A stretch of DNA of 16,231 nucleotides, from assembly GCA_021777685.1 (NCBI GenBank), contig JAJYDH010000085.1, positions 1-16,231 on the forward strand, read 5' to 3'. The notes below the pieces were generated by a model. It was not told the DNA's origin. It worked only from the letters and a program-made list of their open reading frames with translations, and did no database searches. The position numbers and the translations under genes were made by a program. Shown here in pieces: positions 1-7,018 of this stretch (within the stretch, counting starts at the first letter, position 1; each line of letters starts with the position of its first letter). Source of the stretch: Planctomycetota bacterium (GTDB lineage: Bacteria; Planctomycetota; Planctomycetia; Isosphaerales; Isosphaeraceae).

Positions 1-94
1 GGCACCCGGGGGCAAGTGAGCCCCGCCATCGGCCGTCCTCTCCTGCCGTCCGATCCTCCCCGTCCCGACTTCCTTCCAGACCAACCGAGGGCCG

Positions 95-1576
95 ATGACG
101 ACGGAAACCGAGACCGGAGCGGGCCGAGAGAAGCTGCCGAGGGTCCTGGGGCCGACCGAGGCCCTTTGCGTCGTGGTGGGGTCGGTGATCGGGTCGGGGA
201 TCTTCATCGTCCCGGCGGGCGTGGCCAGGAGCGTGCCGTTCATCGGCGGGATCGCCCTGGTCTGGATCGTCGGCGGGCTGTTCAGCATGGCCGGGGCCCT
301 GACCCTGGCCGAGCTGGGCTCGATGCTCCCGAGCGCGGGGGGGCCTTACGTCTACCTCCGCGAGGCGTTCGGCAAGCTCCCGGCGTTCCTGTTCGGCTGG
401 ACCGAGTTCCTGGTGATCCGGACCGGCTCGATCGCCACGCTGGCGGCGGCGTTCGGGCTGAACTTCGCCATCCTGGTCCCCGCGCCGCCCGGTCTGAACT
501 TCGTGGCCTGGCAGACGACGGCGGCGGTCGCGGCCATCGTCATCCTGGCGACGGTCAACATCATCGGGACCCGGTTCGGCGGCCGGGTCCAGGTGATCGG
601 CACGGCTCTGAAGATCGGGGCGCTGGGCACGATGATCGTCCTGCCATTCGCGCTGGGAAAGGCCGATCCGAAGCTCCTGTCGCCGGCCTGGCCGGCCTCC
701 TACGACAGGTCGATCCTCGAAGGGATCATGGCGGCGATGATCAGCGTCCTCTGGGCGTATGACGGCTGGGCCAACGCCGCGTCGCTCGCCGAGGAGATCC
801 GCGACCCGGGGCGGAACATCCCCCGGGCCCTGATCCTGGGCATGTTCGCCCTGATCGCGATCTACCTGGGGATGACCCTGGTCTATCACATGGTCATCCC
901 GCTGGGCGAGGTGATGTCGCCGCCGCTCGACAACGGGGCCCCTCGGATCGTCTCGGTCAACTTCCTCCGGCATCTGGTGGGCGTCAACGGCGGGGTGATC
1001 GTGGCCCTGGTGATCATGGCCTCGACGTTCATCACGCTCAACGGCAACGCCCTCTCGGGGCCTCGGGCGTATTTCGCGATGGCCCGCGATGGCCTCTTCC
1101 CTAGGTGGCTCTGCAAGATCGACCCCCGGCATCAGACGCCGGCCAACGCGATCATCGCCCAGACGGTCTGGGCCGTCATCCTGATGGTCGCCGCCTCGGC
1201 CTTCCTACTCATCCAGCCTCCCAAGGGCGTCCACCCCGTCATCGACTCCGCCTGGGCGAAATTGCACGAGAAGCCGCTCTACGACGTCCTCCTGTCCTAC
1301 GTCATCTTCGGAGGGACGATCTTCTACGGGCTTTCGATCCTCAGCGTCTTCGTGCTCCGGGCGAAGCGGCCGGACCTGCCCCGCCCCTACCGGACGTGGG
1401 GCTACCCGATCACCCCGCTGCTGTACACGGCCGCGTCGCTCCTGCTGCTCGGCAACATGATCTGGGGGAAGGAGACCCGGGCCGAGTCGTTCGCCGGCCT
1501 GGCCGTGGTCGCCGCGGGCGTCCCGGCGTACCTGATCTTCTCGCGGCATTCGGACCCGATCCATCCGTCGGGTTGA
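95..1576 (+). CDS. APC-family amino acid permease
   Basis: This 493-residue polytopic membrane protein belongs to the amino acid-polyamine-organocation (APC) transporter superfamily and probably moves an amino acid across the cytoplasmic membrane. The glycine-rich first helix GSVIGSGIF (residues 29-37) is the family's substrate-binding hairpin. About twelve hydrophobic segments follow, and the PRAYFAMARDG stretch in the middle is also typical. The length fits the roughly 450-500 residues usual for the family. The ATG at 95 follows a GAGGG three bases upstream. The substrate cannot be read from the sequence; the L-type (LAT-like) branch looks closest. Upstream bases 1-94 hold no gene that I can support. 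No hairpin terminator is visible after the stop. Confidence 0.93.
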   Translation: MTTETETGAGREKLPRVLGPTEALCVVVGSVIGSGIFIVPAGVARSVPFIGGIALVWIVGGLFSMAGALTLAELGSMLPSAGGPYVYLREAFGKLPAFLFGWTEFLVIRTGSIATLAAAFGLNFAILVPAPPGLNFVAWQTTAAVAAIVILATVNIIGTRFGGRVQVIGTALKIGALGTMIVLPFALGKADPKLLSPAWPASYDRSILEGIMAAMISVLWAYDGWANAASLAEEIRDPGRNIPRALILGMFALIAIYLGMTLVYHMVIPLGEVMSPPLDNGAPRIVSVNFLRHLVGVNGGVIVALVIMASTFITLNGNALSGPRAYFAMARDGLFPRWLCKIDPRHQTPANAIIAQTVWAVILMVAASAFLLIQPPKGVHPVIDSAWAKLHEKPLYDVLLSYVIFGGTIFYGLSILSVFVLRAKRPDLPRPYRTWGYPITPLLYTAASLLLLGNMIWGKETRAESFAGLAVVAAGVPAYLIFSRHSDPIHPSG

Positions 1577-1658
1577 CGCATGCTTCCCGGCCGCTGCGTC
1601 CTCGGTATCCTGGCCCGACCGGTTCTCGCGGACAGGTCGGGTGGAGATCGGCGGAAGG

Positions 1659-1866
1659 GTGACGACCGACGCCGTCCACGGGCGGACGGTGTCGTCCGAC
1701 CCGGGACGGTCGACCTGGTCGAACTGGCCAGGAGGCTCGACCTCCGCCACGACCGCTACTTCCCGCCGGCCGATGACAGGCTCCTGCTCGGCGACGCGCG
1801 GGACCGCGTATCCGCGACCTCGACGAGATCGAGTGGGTGCTGGACCGACGGCCCGACCTCACTTGA
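1659..1866 (+). pseudogene. possible decayed short gene, two frameshifts
   Basis: I do not recognise this and the call is tentative. Three short stretches in three successive frames read like ordinary protein, not the arginine-rich out-of-frame translation typical of this DNA. Frame one runs from a GTG at 1659 (VTTDAVHGRTVSSDPG). Frame two covers about 1705-1807 and includes LVELARRLDLRHDRYF and PPADDRLLLGDARDR. Frame three covers about 1810-1866 (IRDLDEIEWVLDRRPDLT, then TGA). Adding one base near 1700-1709 and one near 1805-1810 would give a single protein of about 68 residues. It would converge with the tRNA-binding gene and overlap it by about eight bases. Chance cannot be excluded. Confidence 0.25.
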
Positions 1867-2191
1867 TCTTCGCCCCGGGGACGCAGTCGGGATCGTCGGG
1901 CGTCAGGAGGACCACCTTCTCGCCCGAGGTCGCCGCGAGCAGCATGCCGTTCGAAGCCTCGCCCCGGAGCATCGCGGGGGCCAGGTTGTTGACGATGATG
2001 ATGTTCTTGCCCACGAGTTGTTCGGGCGTGTAATGCAGGCGGATGCCCGCCACGATCTGCTTGGTCTCCTCGCCGAGGGAGACCTGGAGCAGCATCAGCT
2101 TGTCGGCGTTCGGGTGCGGTCGGGCTTCGAGCACCTTCGCGACCCGGAGTTCCACCTTGGCGAAATCGTCGTAAGAGATCGGGTCGGCCAT
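1859..2191 (-). CDS. tRNA-binding domain protein (MetRS C-terminal/Trbp111-like)
   Basis: This 110-residue protein is a single OB-fold tRNA-binding domain of the kind found at the C terminus of methionyl-tRNA synthetase and as free proteins (Trbp111, CsaA). Visible family signatures are RVAKVLEARPHPNADKL (residues 16-32), QIVAGI (45-50), the LAPAMLRGEASNGMLLAA block (70-87) and the LTPDD tail. It probably binds structured tRNA as a cytoplasmic dimer. An ATG at 2197 would add two residues, but the GAAGGG directly in front of it is correctly spaced only for the ATG at 2191. It is the last gene of the leftward cluster, 47 bases after the Uma2 stop. No MetRS gene lies in the window, so its partner is not shown. 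Confidence 0.9.
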   Translation of the reverse strand: MADPISYDDFAKVELRVAKVLEARPHPNADKLMLLQVSLGEETKQIVAGIRLHYTPEQLVGKNIIIVNNLAPAMLRGEASNGMLLAATSGEKVVLLTPDDPDCVPGAKIK

Positions 2192-2238
2192 CGTCATCCC
2201 TTCATTCGGTCGGATTCAGGTCGAGGCGTCGGACGGCC

Positions 2239-2916
2239 TCAATCCTCGCCATTTCCCCCGTCCTCGTCCAGGCCAGCGTCTTCGTCGGCGGGAGGGCCGA
2301 GGATCTCGCCCACGCGGACCTCCAGGCCGGGCAGGAGGTCGGTCCGATGGATAGCCTCGTCATTCAGGACGGACTCTTCCCAGACGTCGCCCATCCGCGC
2401 GAGGACGAGCATCCGGCGCCGCTTCGGGTCGAGTATCCAGTATTCGAGGACGCCGATCCGGAGATATTCCTCGCGTTTCTCGACATAATCGCGATCTCCG
2501 CCGGAGGCGCTGACCACCTCGACGACGATCTGGGGAGCCCATCGGGTCCAGACGCCCGGGCCCTTGGGGTCGGGAAATAGGTAGATGGCCTGATCCGGAT
2601 GCCGGTCAGATTTCATCCCGGGCAGTCGAATGCTGCACTCGCCGCCCCCGGCCCGATAGTTGATGATCCCCCGGTGGGAGACGTCGTAGAGGACGAACGT
2701 CTCGGTCACGCGGGCGACGATCCGCCCATGATGAATGCCGGGCACCTCGGTCACCACAACGATCCCCCTGGCCAATTCGTAGAGCCAACCTTCGACGAAA
2801 TCGGCCTCGATGAACCCTTCGAACGGCATCGCTAGCCCGTGGTTTTCCGGGCCGACGAGGAGCGGCTTCGGGGGAGAGGCGGTCGTGGTCGCCGGCTTGT
2901 CGATGACGGTGGCCAT
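2239..2916 (-). CDS. Uma2-family (DUF820) restriction endonuclease-like protein
   Basis: This 225-residue protein carries the PD-(D/E)XK nuclease fold of the Uma2/DUF820 family, which is greatly expanded in planctomycetes and cyanobacteria and has no settled function. The core reads as the family expects: a proline-aspartate before the second core strand (P107, D108 in SDRHPDQAIYL), VVEVVSASGGDRDY with the acidic residue at E133, then the lysine-bearing KREEYLRIGVLEYWILDP (about 147-164). The nuclease residues therefore appear intact. The last 20 residues are strongly acidic. The frame stays open upstream to 3162, but the ATG at 2916 has an AGGAG five bases ahead and avoids overlapping the DUF962 gene, which stops 26 bases upstream. 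It reads as part of the same transcript, with no obvious functional tie to its neighbours. Confidence 0.92.
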   Translation of the reverse strand: MATVIDKPATTTASPPKPLLVGPENHGLAMPFEGFIEADFVEGWLYELARGIVVVTEVPGIHHGRIVARVTETFVLYDVSHRGIINYRAGGGECSIRLPGMKSDRHPDQAIYLFPDPKGPGVWTRWAPQIVVEVVSASGGDRDYVEKREEYLRIGVLEYWILDPKRRRMLVLARMGDVWEESVLNDEAIHRTDLLPGLEVRVGEILGPPADEDAGLDEDGGNGED

Positions 2917-2942
2917 ATCGTCTCCTGGTGGCCGGGACCGGC

Positions 2943-3278
2943 CTATCGGCCCTTCGATCCCGTCACCAGCCGGGTGAGGCCCGACCCGATGCCCCGGATC
3001 ACGGCCCAGGCGATCACGAACGGCGTCGTCGGGTGCTTGAGGATCGTCGGCTGGTTCCCCTCGAAGAGGAAGTGACCGGCGAACATCAGGGCGTAGCCGC
3101 CGAGGAACAGCCCGAGCGACCAGAGGGGACGGAAGGGCAGCAGGATCACCGCCGCCGCGCACATCGGCCAGCCGACGCCGAGGTGCAGGAAGTGATTGAC
3201 CGGGTGCTTGTGGTCCTCGCGGTACTTGACCACGAACCGGTCGAGCTTCGAGGCCGGCGCGGCGGGGGCTTCGGGCAT
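2943..3278 (-). CDS. Mpo1-like (DUF962) membrane protein
   Basis: This is a 111-residue member of the DUF962/Mpo1-like family. Yeast Mpo1 is an iron-dependent dioxygenase that shortens 2-hydroxy fatty acids; the bacterial members are largely uncharacterised. The histidine pattern HKHPVNHFLHLG (residues 23-34), the GHFLFEGNQP block (68-77) and a late KHP (81-83) match the family, and the histidines are candidate metal ligands. Hydrophobic segments near 35-50, 54-68 and 86-100 suggest membrane insertion. An upstream ATG at 3350 would overlap the cytochrome gene. The ATG at 3278 has AAGGA eight bases before it and sits 55 bases after the cytochrome stop, so I chose it. A role in lipid hydroxylation or breakdown is an inference from the yeast enzyme only. 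Confidence 0.87.
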   Translation of the reverse strand: MPEAPAAPASKLDRFVVKYREDHKHPVNHFLHLGVGWPMCAAAVILLPFRPLWSLGLFLGGYALMFAGHFLFEGNQPTILKHPTTPFVIAWAVIRGIGSGLTRLVTGSKGR

Positions 3279-3333
3279 CGCGGAAGTCCTTTTCCCGAGG
3301 AGGGTGGCGAGGATGGAAGGGCCGAGGGACGAG

Positions 3334-4932
3334 TCATTGACCACCATCACCCGGCTTCACCGGGCGGGAGCGATGGACCCTGGGATCGGCGTAGTCGTCG
3401 AGCCCCTTGTGGAAGATCTGGGCGTAACGGGCGTCGAACTTGAAGTTGTGGTCGTTGTCCTCGTCGTGGCACCTGGTGCAGAAGTTATTCGCGTTGGCCG
3501 ATTCGGCGGTCATGGCCATCGGCTTGCGGTACTCGGGCTTGTCGGGCTCGGCGGCGTGGAGCGAGGCCGGGCCGTGGCAGTTCTCGCACTGGTTGCCCAT
3601 CAGCTGCGGCGTCTTCTCGGCCGAGACCCAGCCCGACTTGTAGCCGAAGCCCGTGGTGTGGCAACTGATGCACTCGGCGTCGGACTCCCGGTTCCGCTTG
3701 GGGTTGAGCAGGGCGTCGTATCCCCGGGCATGCTTGGTGGTCGTCCACTTCTCGAAGGTCTTCGGGTGACATTCCTGGCAGGCTTTCGCCCCGACATATT
3801 GCGCCCCCGTCGGGGCCTGGCCGTTGGCGAACCGGGGGAAGTTCTCGACGACCCCCTCGGCCCTGAGCATCTCCTGGTATTCGCCGTCGATCAGCTTCCG
3901 CATCGGCTCGGCCTGGCGGAAGTTCTTGCCGTCGAGCGATTGGCGGCGGTAGACCAGCCGAGGGGTCGAGCCCGGGAAGATCCCGACGACCCCGACGTGC
4001 TTCCCCTTCTTGCCGATGCTGTTGACCAGCAGCGTCTTGCCGCCGTCGAGGGTCTGGGGCCGCTCGTCGGGGTCGGCGTTCTCGGAGGTCCCGACGACGA
4101 GGTCGAACCCGGAGAATTTCTCGGCCAGGCGCTTCGCCTCCTCGGGCGGGCCCTGGACCAGCAACACCTTGACCTCGGCCCGCTTGCCCAGTTCGTCGAG
4201 GACGCCGGGGATCACGTCGTCGGCCGGCTTGACCTCGAAGATCTGGGCCGCGCCGGGGTCGCGCAACGCCTCGAACGCGGCCTTGTCGAGCACCGCGGTC
4301 ACGCCGATCGTCACCGGCCCGGCCTTGGCGATCACGATCGGGCGGAGGATCTCCTCCAGGCCGGCGGTCGGCTTGACGTTCGCGGCGACGAACCTCGGCT
4401 CCTTGAGGTTGAGCAACTCACCGGCGACTTCCTGGACGCCCAGCTTGAGATCCTCGGGGCCGAGGGCCACGGCGTCGTACTTCATCTCGGCGAGGGCCCT
4501 GAGGATGACCTTGAGCTTGATCGTCTCCTGCTTGATCCCGCCCCGAGAGCTGGCCGGGTTGAGGATCAGGTTGCCGAGGTCGACCTTGGCGACGGGCCAC
4601 CCCTTGGCCTGAATCTTCTCCAGGAAGTCAAAACGTCGGCCGAGGCCGCCGAGCTGGCCGTCGGTGCAGCCGCAGGGGTCGGGATAGCCGTCCTGTTCGC
4701 CCGAGATCAGGAGGACGGCCGCCGGGGGCTTCGCCGACCATTCGGCGAAGACCCTCGGGCCCTTCTCCGAGGCGGGCGAAGGGGCGGCGATGACCGTTGC
4801 CGGGGCCTTCTCGGCCTCGGCCGGCTTGGGCTCCGCCGTCTCGTAGGTCCGCGTGCAGCCGACATGGCCGAGGACCGCCGCGACCGCGCCGATGAGGGCC
4901 AGCGGCCAGTACGAGGTTCGCGTCATCATCAT
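3334..4932 (-). CDS. tetrahaem cytochrome c with 5'-nucleotidase-like N-terminal domain
   Basis: This 532-residue exported protein has two parts. After an N-terminal hydrophobic stretch (about residues 8-25, ending in a cysteine at 26 that could be a lipid anchor, although the lipobox is imperfect), residues 70-330 resemble a metallophosphatase/UshA-type fold. Visible marks there are PCGCTDGQLGGLGRR at 86-100, KVDLGN near 116-121 and ALGPEDL at 156-162. Residues 380-500 hold four c-type haem sites: C385-H389, C421-H425, C449-H453 and C485-H489. This fits a cytochrome c554-like domain. It probably transfers electrons in the periplasm or paryphoplasm; its donor and acceptor are unknown. Three ATGs stand in a row; the AAAGG before them is best spaced for the third, at 4926. 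It follows the DUF1573 gene by 66 bases. Confidence 0.9.
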   Translation of the reverse strand: MMMTRTSYWPLALIGAVAAVLGHVGCTRTYETAEPKPAEAEKAPATVIAAPSPASEKGPRVFAEWSAKPPAAVLLISGEQDGYPDPCGCTDGQLGGLGRRFDFLEKIQAKGWPVAKVDLGNLILNPASSRGGIKQETIKLKVILRALAEMKYDAVALGPEDLKLGVQEVAGELLNLKEPRFVAANVKPTAGLEEILRPIVIAKAGPVTIGVTAVLDKAAFEALRDPGAAQIFEVKPADDVIPGVLDELGKRAEVKVLLVQGPPEEAKRLAEKFSGFDLVVGTSENADPDERPQTLDGGKTLLVNSIGKKGKHVGVVGIFPGSTPRLVYRRQSLDGKNFRQAEPMRKLIDGEYQEMLRAEGVVENFPRFANGQAPTGAQYVGAKACQECHPKTFEKWTTTKHARGYDALLNPKRNRESDAECISCHTTGFGYKSGWVSAEKTPQLMGNQCENCHGPASLHAAEPDKPEYRKPMAMTAESANANNFCTRCHDEDNDHNFKFDARYAQIFHKGLDDYADPRVHRSRPVKPGDGGQ

Positions 4933-4998
4933 CCTTTCGGGGTGGGGCGGAGATTGCGGGCGGGGCGTCCTACCCTCGCCGGGTCGAGCCGGGCACGC

Positions 4999-6120
4999 TC
5001 ACCTGGCCCCCTGCACGAGGACGTCGACCGGGACCCGCAACTCGACCACCTTGGGATCGTCGGTCTTGAGGACGATCTCGTCGACGATCCGGCCCGACTC
5101 CGTCCCCGGCACCAGCTTCACGCTCATCTTGTACTTCGAGCCCTTGATGCCGGCGGGTTGGGCCAGCGGCACGATGGCGACCTCGAACCCCGGGGGCTTC
5201 TTCTCGATCACGAAGTTGACCGAGGTCCGGCCCCTGGCCCAGAGGGTGACGTCCTCGGACCCGCCGTTGCTGGACGTCGCCCCCCGGAGCGTGACCTTCT
5301 CGGGGGTCGCGGTGATCGGCCCGGAGATCTTGCCCACGACCTTGAACCGGAGTTCTTTCATCCTCGGATGATCGGTCTCGACCAGGACCTCCTCGGCGAA
5401 CTCGCCGAGGTTCGACGACGGCTTGATCGTCACCTCCACGGCGTAGCCCTTCTCCCCCTTCATCCCCTTAATCTCTTCCTCGGTCAGCGGGCGCGAGTCG
5501 ACCGAGATCAGGGCCGGGTTCGAGCTGGCCATCCGGGTGATCTTGAGGTCGGGACGGCCGGCCGACCAGAGGGCGATCTTGCGGCTGGCCGGCTCGTCGT
5601 TGCTGACCATCATGAAGTTCATCGACGGGTCGGACGGGAACGTCGTCAAGGCCGGCCGGATCGTCCCCTCGACGGTGAGCACGATCGACGGGCGCTCGGG
5701 GTCATTGGTCCCGATCGTGACCGATTGCCGGTAGGACCCGTCGTTGTGCTTGGTCTGGAACGTGACCTCGATCGGCATCGATTCGCCCGGCCCGATCCTG
5801 ACCTCCTTGTCCCCCTCGGCCCCGAAAAGCTCGGCGGTCGTGCACGAGCAGGTCTTGGACGTTCCCCGGAGCACCAGGGGCCCGGCGCCGGTATTCTTGA
5901 AGACCCAGGAATGTCGCCCCGTCGTCTCCTGAGGCAGGATGCCGAACTTGTGGACCACGTCCTCCTCCACGACCAGGGCGGGCGTCGGGCCCGACGGCTT
6001 AGGCGGGGCGGGCAGGGATGGGCCGCGGACGCTCGAATTCTCGCTCAGGTAGGGCACCGCGATCGTCGCGACCGCCGTGAGCCCGACGGCCAGCGCGATC
6101 AGGATCAGCCAGGATTTCAT
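4999..6120 (-). CDS. DUF1573 (ASH/Ig-like repeat) exported protein
   Basis: This 373-residue protein has an N-terminal membrane segment (about residues 4-23, a signal anchor) followed by three beta-sandwich units at about 50-155, 157-265 and 270-370. The first contains the DUF1573 hallmark TSKTCSCTTAEL, with cysteines C91 and C93. Each unit ends on a similar strand pair: VTIGTNDPERP at 134-144, VLVETDHPRMK at 245-255 and IVLKTDDPKVV at 349-359. DUF1573 has no assigned biochemical role; the fold suggests protein binding outside the cytoplasm. The frame opens at 6201, but the ATG at 6120 has a GGAG seven bases upstream and begins the hydrophobic anchor directly. It is the first gene of the leftward cluster, below the promoter at 6223-6252. 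Confidence 0.9.
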   Translation of the reverse strand: MKSWLILIALAVGLTAVATIAVPYLSENSSVRGPSLPAPPKPSGPTPALVVEEDVVHKFGILPQETTGRHSWVFKNTGAGPLVLRGTSKTCSCTTAELFGAEGDKEVRIGPGESMPIEVTFQTKHNDGSYRQSVTIGTNDPERPSIVLTVEGTIRPALTTFPSDPSMNFMMVSNDEPASRKIALWSAGRPDLKITRMASSNPALISVDSRPLTEEEIKGMKGEKGYAVEVTIKPSSNLGEFAEEVLVETDHPRMKELRFKVVGKISGPITATPEKVTLRGATSSNGGSEDVTLWARGRTSVNFVIEKKPPGFEVAIVPLAQPAGIKGSKYKMSVKLVPGTESGRIVDEIVLKTDDPKVVELRVPVDVLVQGAR

Positions 6121-6222
6121 CGGGCGACTCCGTGGGACCACCGCCGGTTCTTCTCGTGCCCACCCGCCGGATTGATGACGAGGATATTCGCGAAAGGGCA
6201 CGCCCGGTGCGGATCAGCGTCG

Positions 6223-6252
6223 ATTTTAAGCCCCCCTCCGATCTTGGGTCAA
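6223..6252 (-). promoter_or_regulatory. sigma70-like promoter of the DUF1573-cytochrome cluster
   Basis: Read on the minus strand, TTGACC (6252-6247, five of six matches to the -35 consensus) is separated by 18 bases from TAAAAT (6228-6223, five of six matches to the -10 consensus). In DNA this rich in G and C such a pair is unusual. Transcription would start near 6215 and leave a leader of about 95 bases before the ATG at 6120. Confidence 0.6.
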
Positions 6253-6308
6253 GCGAGCCAGGCGACCGCCGGTCGATTCGGCCGGGCACTTTCAGGGCGG
6301 ACGGCCGC

Positions 6309-6337
6309 TTGCCGGCCGGGCCCGGCCGAATTATATT
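6309..6337 (+). promoter_or_regulatory. sigma70-like promoter of the RRM-Nfu-hemW cluster
   Basis: TTGCCG (6309-6314, four of six matches) lies 17 bases before TATATT (6332-6337, five of six matches), in the one AT-rich patch upstream of the RRM gene. The predicted start near 6344 gives a leader of about 43 bases. The spacer between the boxes is almost filled by a perfect 16-base palindrome. Confidence 0.55.
6313..6328. repeat. 16-bp perfect palindrome in the promoter spacer
   Basis: CGGCCGGGCCCGGCCG is identical on both strands and lies between the -35 and -10 boxes of the RRM promoter. It could be an operator for a dimeric repressor. It could also be a chance product of G+C-rich composition, because it is built only from GGCC/CCGG steps. 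Confidence 0.5.
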
Positions 6338-6386
6338 GGACGCTCAGAAATCTCGACTTTGCGGGTCAGGGAACAGGGTCAGTGCG

Positions 6387-6749
6387 ATGGCGATGCGGCT
6401 TTACGTCGGAAATCTTGCTTACGGGGTCACTTCGGAAGACCTCCAGGAACTGTTCGAGCAGTATGGCGTCGTCCGTTCCGCGCAGGTTTTGATCGACCGG
6501 GAGACCGGCAGGAGCCGGGGCTTCGGGTTCGTCGAGATGGACGACGCCACCAGCGGCGACGCGGCGATCAGCAACCTCGACGGCACCGAATTCCAGGGCC
6601 GCCGCCTGAACGTCAACGAGGCCAAGCCCCGGACCCCGGGAGGGGGAGGCGGTGGCGGCGGATATGGTGGAGGGGGCGGAGGTTACGGCGGCGGCGGTGG
6701 GGGCGGCTACGGTGGCCGGGGCCGTGGCGATTCGGGCGGAGGATACTGA
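6387..6749 (+). CDS. glycine-rich RRM RNA-binding protein
   Basis: This 120-residue cytoplasmic protein has one RNA recognition motif followed by a glycine tail, the layout of cyanobacterial and planctomycete Rbp proteins, which are often cold-responsive. RNP2 is LYVGNL (residues 5-10) and RNP1 is RGFGFVEM (44-51), with the aromatic RNA-stacking positions Y6, F46 and F48 present. Residues 85-120 are nearly all glycine, broken by tyrosines and a short RGRG. ATG 6387 has AGGG eight bases ahead; a second ATG lies two codons later. It opens the cluster with nfu and hemW and has its own promoter 50 bases upstream. Cold induction is known for relatives and is not shown here. Confidence 0.93.
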   Translation: MAMRLYVGNLAYGVTSEDLQELFEQYGVVRSAQVLIDRETGRSRGFGFVEMDDATSGDAAISNLDGTEFQGRRLNVNEAKPRTPGGGGGGGGYGGGGGGYGGGGGGGYGGRGRGDSGGGY

Positions 6750-6754
6750 ACGCG

Positions 6755-7009
6755 ATGCCCGAGCCGAACGGTCCCCATGACATTCGCTCCCGGGTCGAGG
6801 CGGTCATCGATCGCGACGTCCGGCCCGGCCTCCTGGCCGACGGCGGCGACGTCGAGGTGGTCGGGGTCGACGAGGATCGGATCGTCCAGGTCCGCCTGCT
6901 CGGCTCCTGCCAAGGATGTGCCTCCTCGATCTATTCGACCACGATGGGGATCGAGGCGGCCGTCAAGGCCGTCGTCCCCGAGGTCCGTTTCCTCGAAGCC
7001 GTGATCTGA
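6755..7009 (+). CDS. NifU C-terminal (Nfu-type) Fe-S scaffold protein
   Basis: This 84-residue protein is a stand-alone NifU C-terminal domain, which assembles or carries Fe-S clusters and hands them to client proteins. It has the expected RPGLLADGGDVEVV entry (residues 23-36) and the cluster-binding CxxC in LLGSCQGCASS, with C52 and C55. The ATG at 6755 is five bases after the RRM stop, and the GGAGG that serves it lies inside the end of that gene, so the two are probably translated from one message. The next gene, hemW, begins nine bases after its stop. HemW needs a 4Fe-4S cluster, which makes a supplier-client link plausible but unproven. Confidence 0.93.
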   Translation: MPEPNGPHDIRSRVEAVIDRDVRPGLLADGGDVEVVGVDEDRIVQVRLLGSCQGCASSIYSTTMGIEAAVKAVVPEVRFLEAVI

Positions 7010-7018
7010 CCGACCTTC

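Noticed and set aside
16..762. A 248-codon open frame overlapping the permease
   Set aside because: Arg/Asp/Gly-rich out-of-frame translation of the APC permease gene.
2239..2916. Uma2 and DUF4058 genes as parts of a defence island
   Set aside because: Both families are scattered singly across planctomycete genomes, and no methylase, helicase, integrase or toxin gene accompanies them here.
3196..6492. A 1098-codon open frame on the plus strand
   Set aside because: It lies antisense to the cytochrome and DUF1573 genes, both of which have clear domains. Its translation is Leu/Arg/Asp/Gly-rich with no family signature, as expected when stop codons are rare in G+C-rich DNA.
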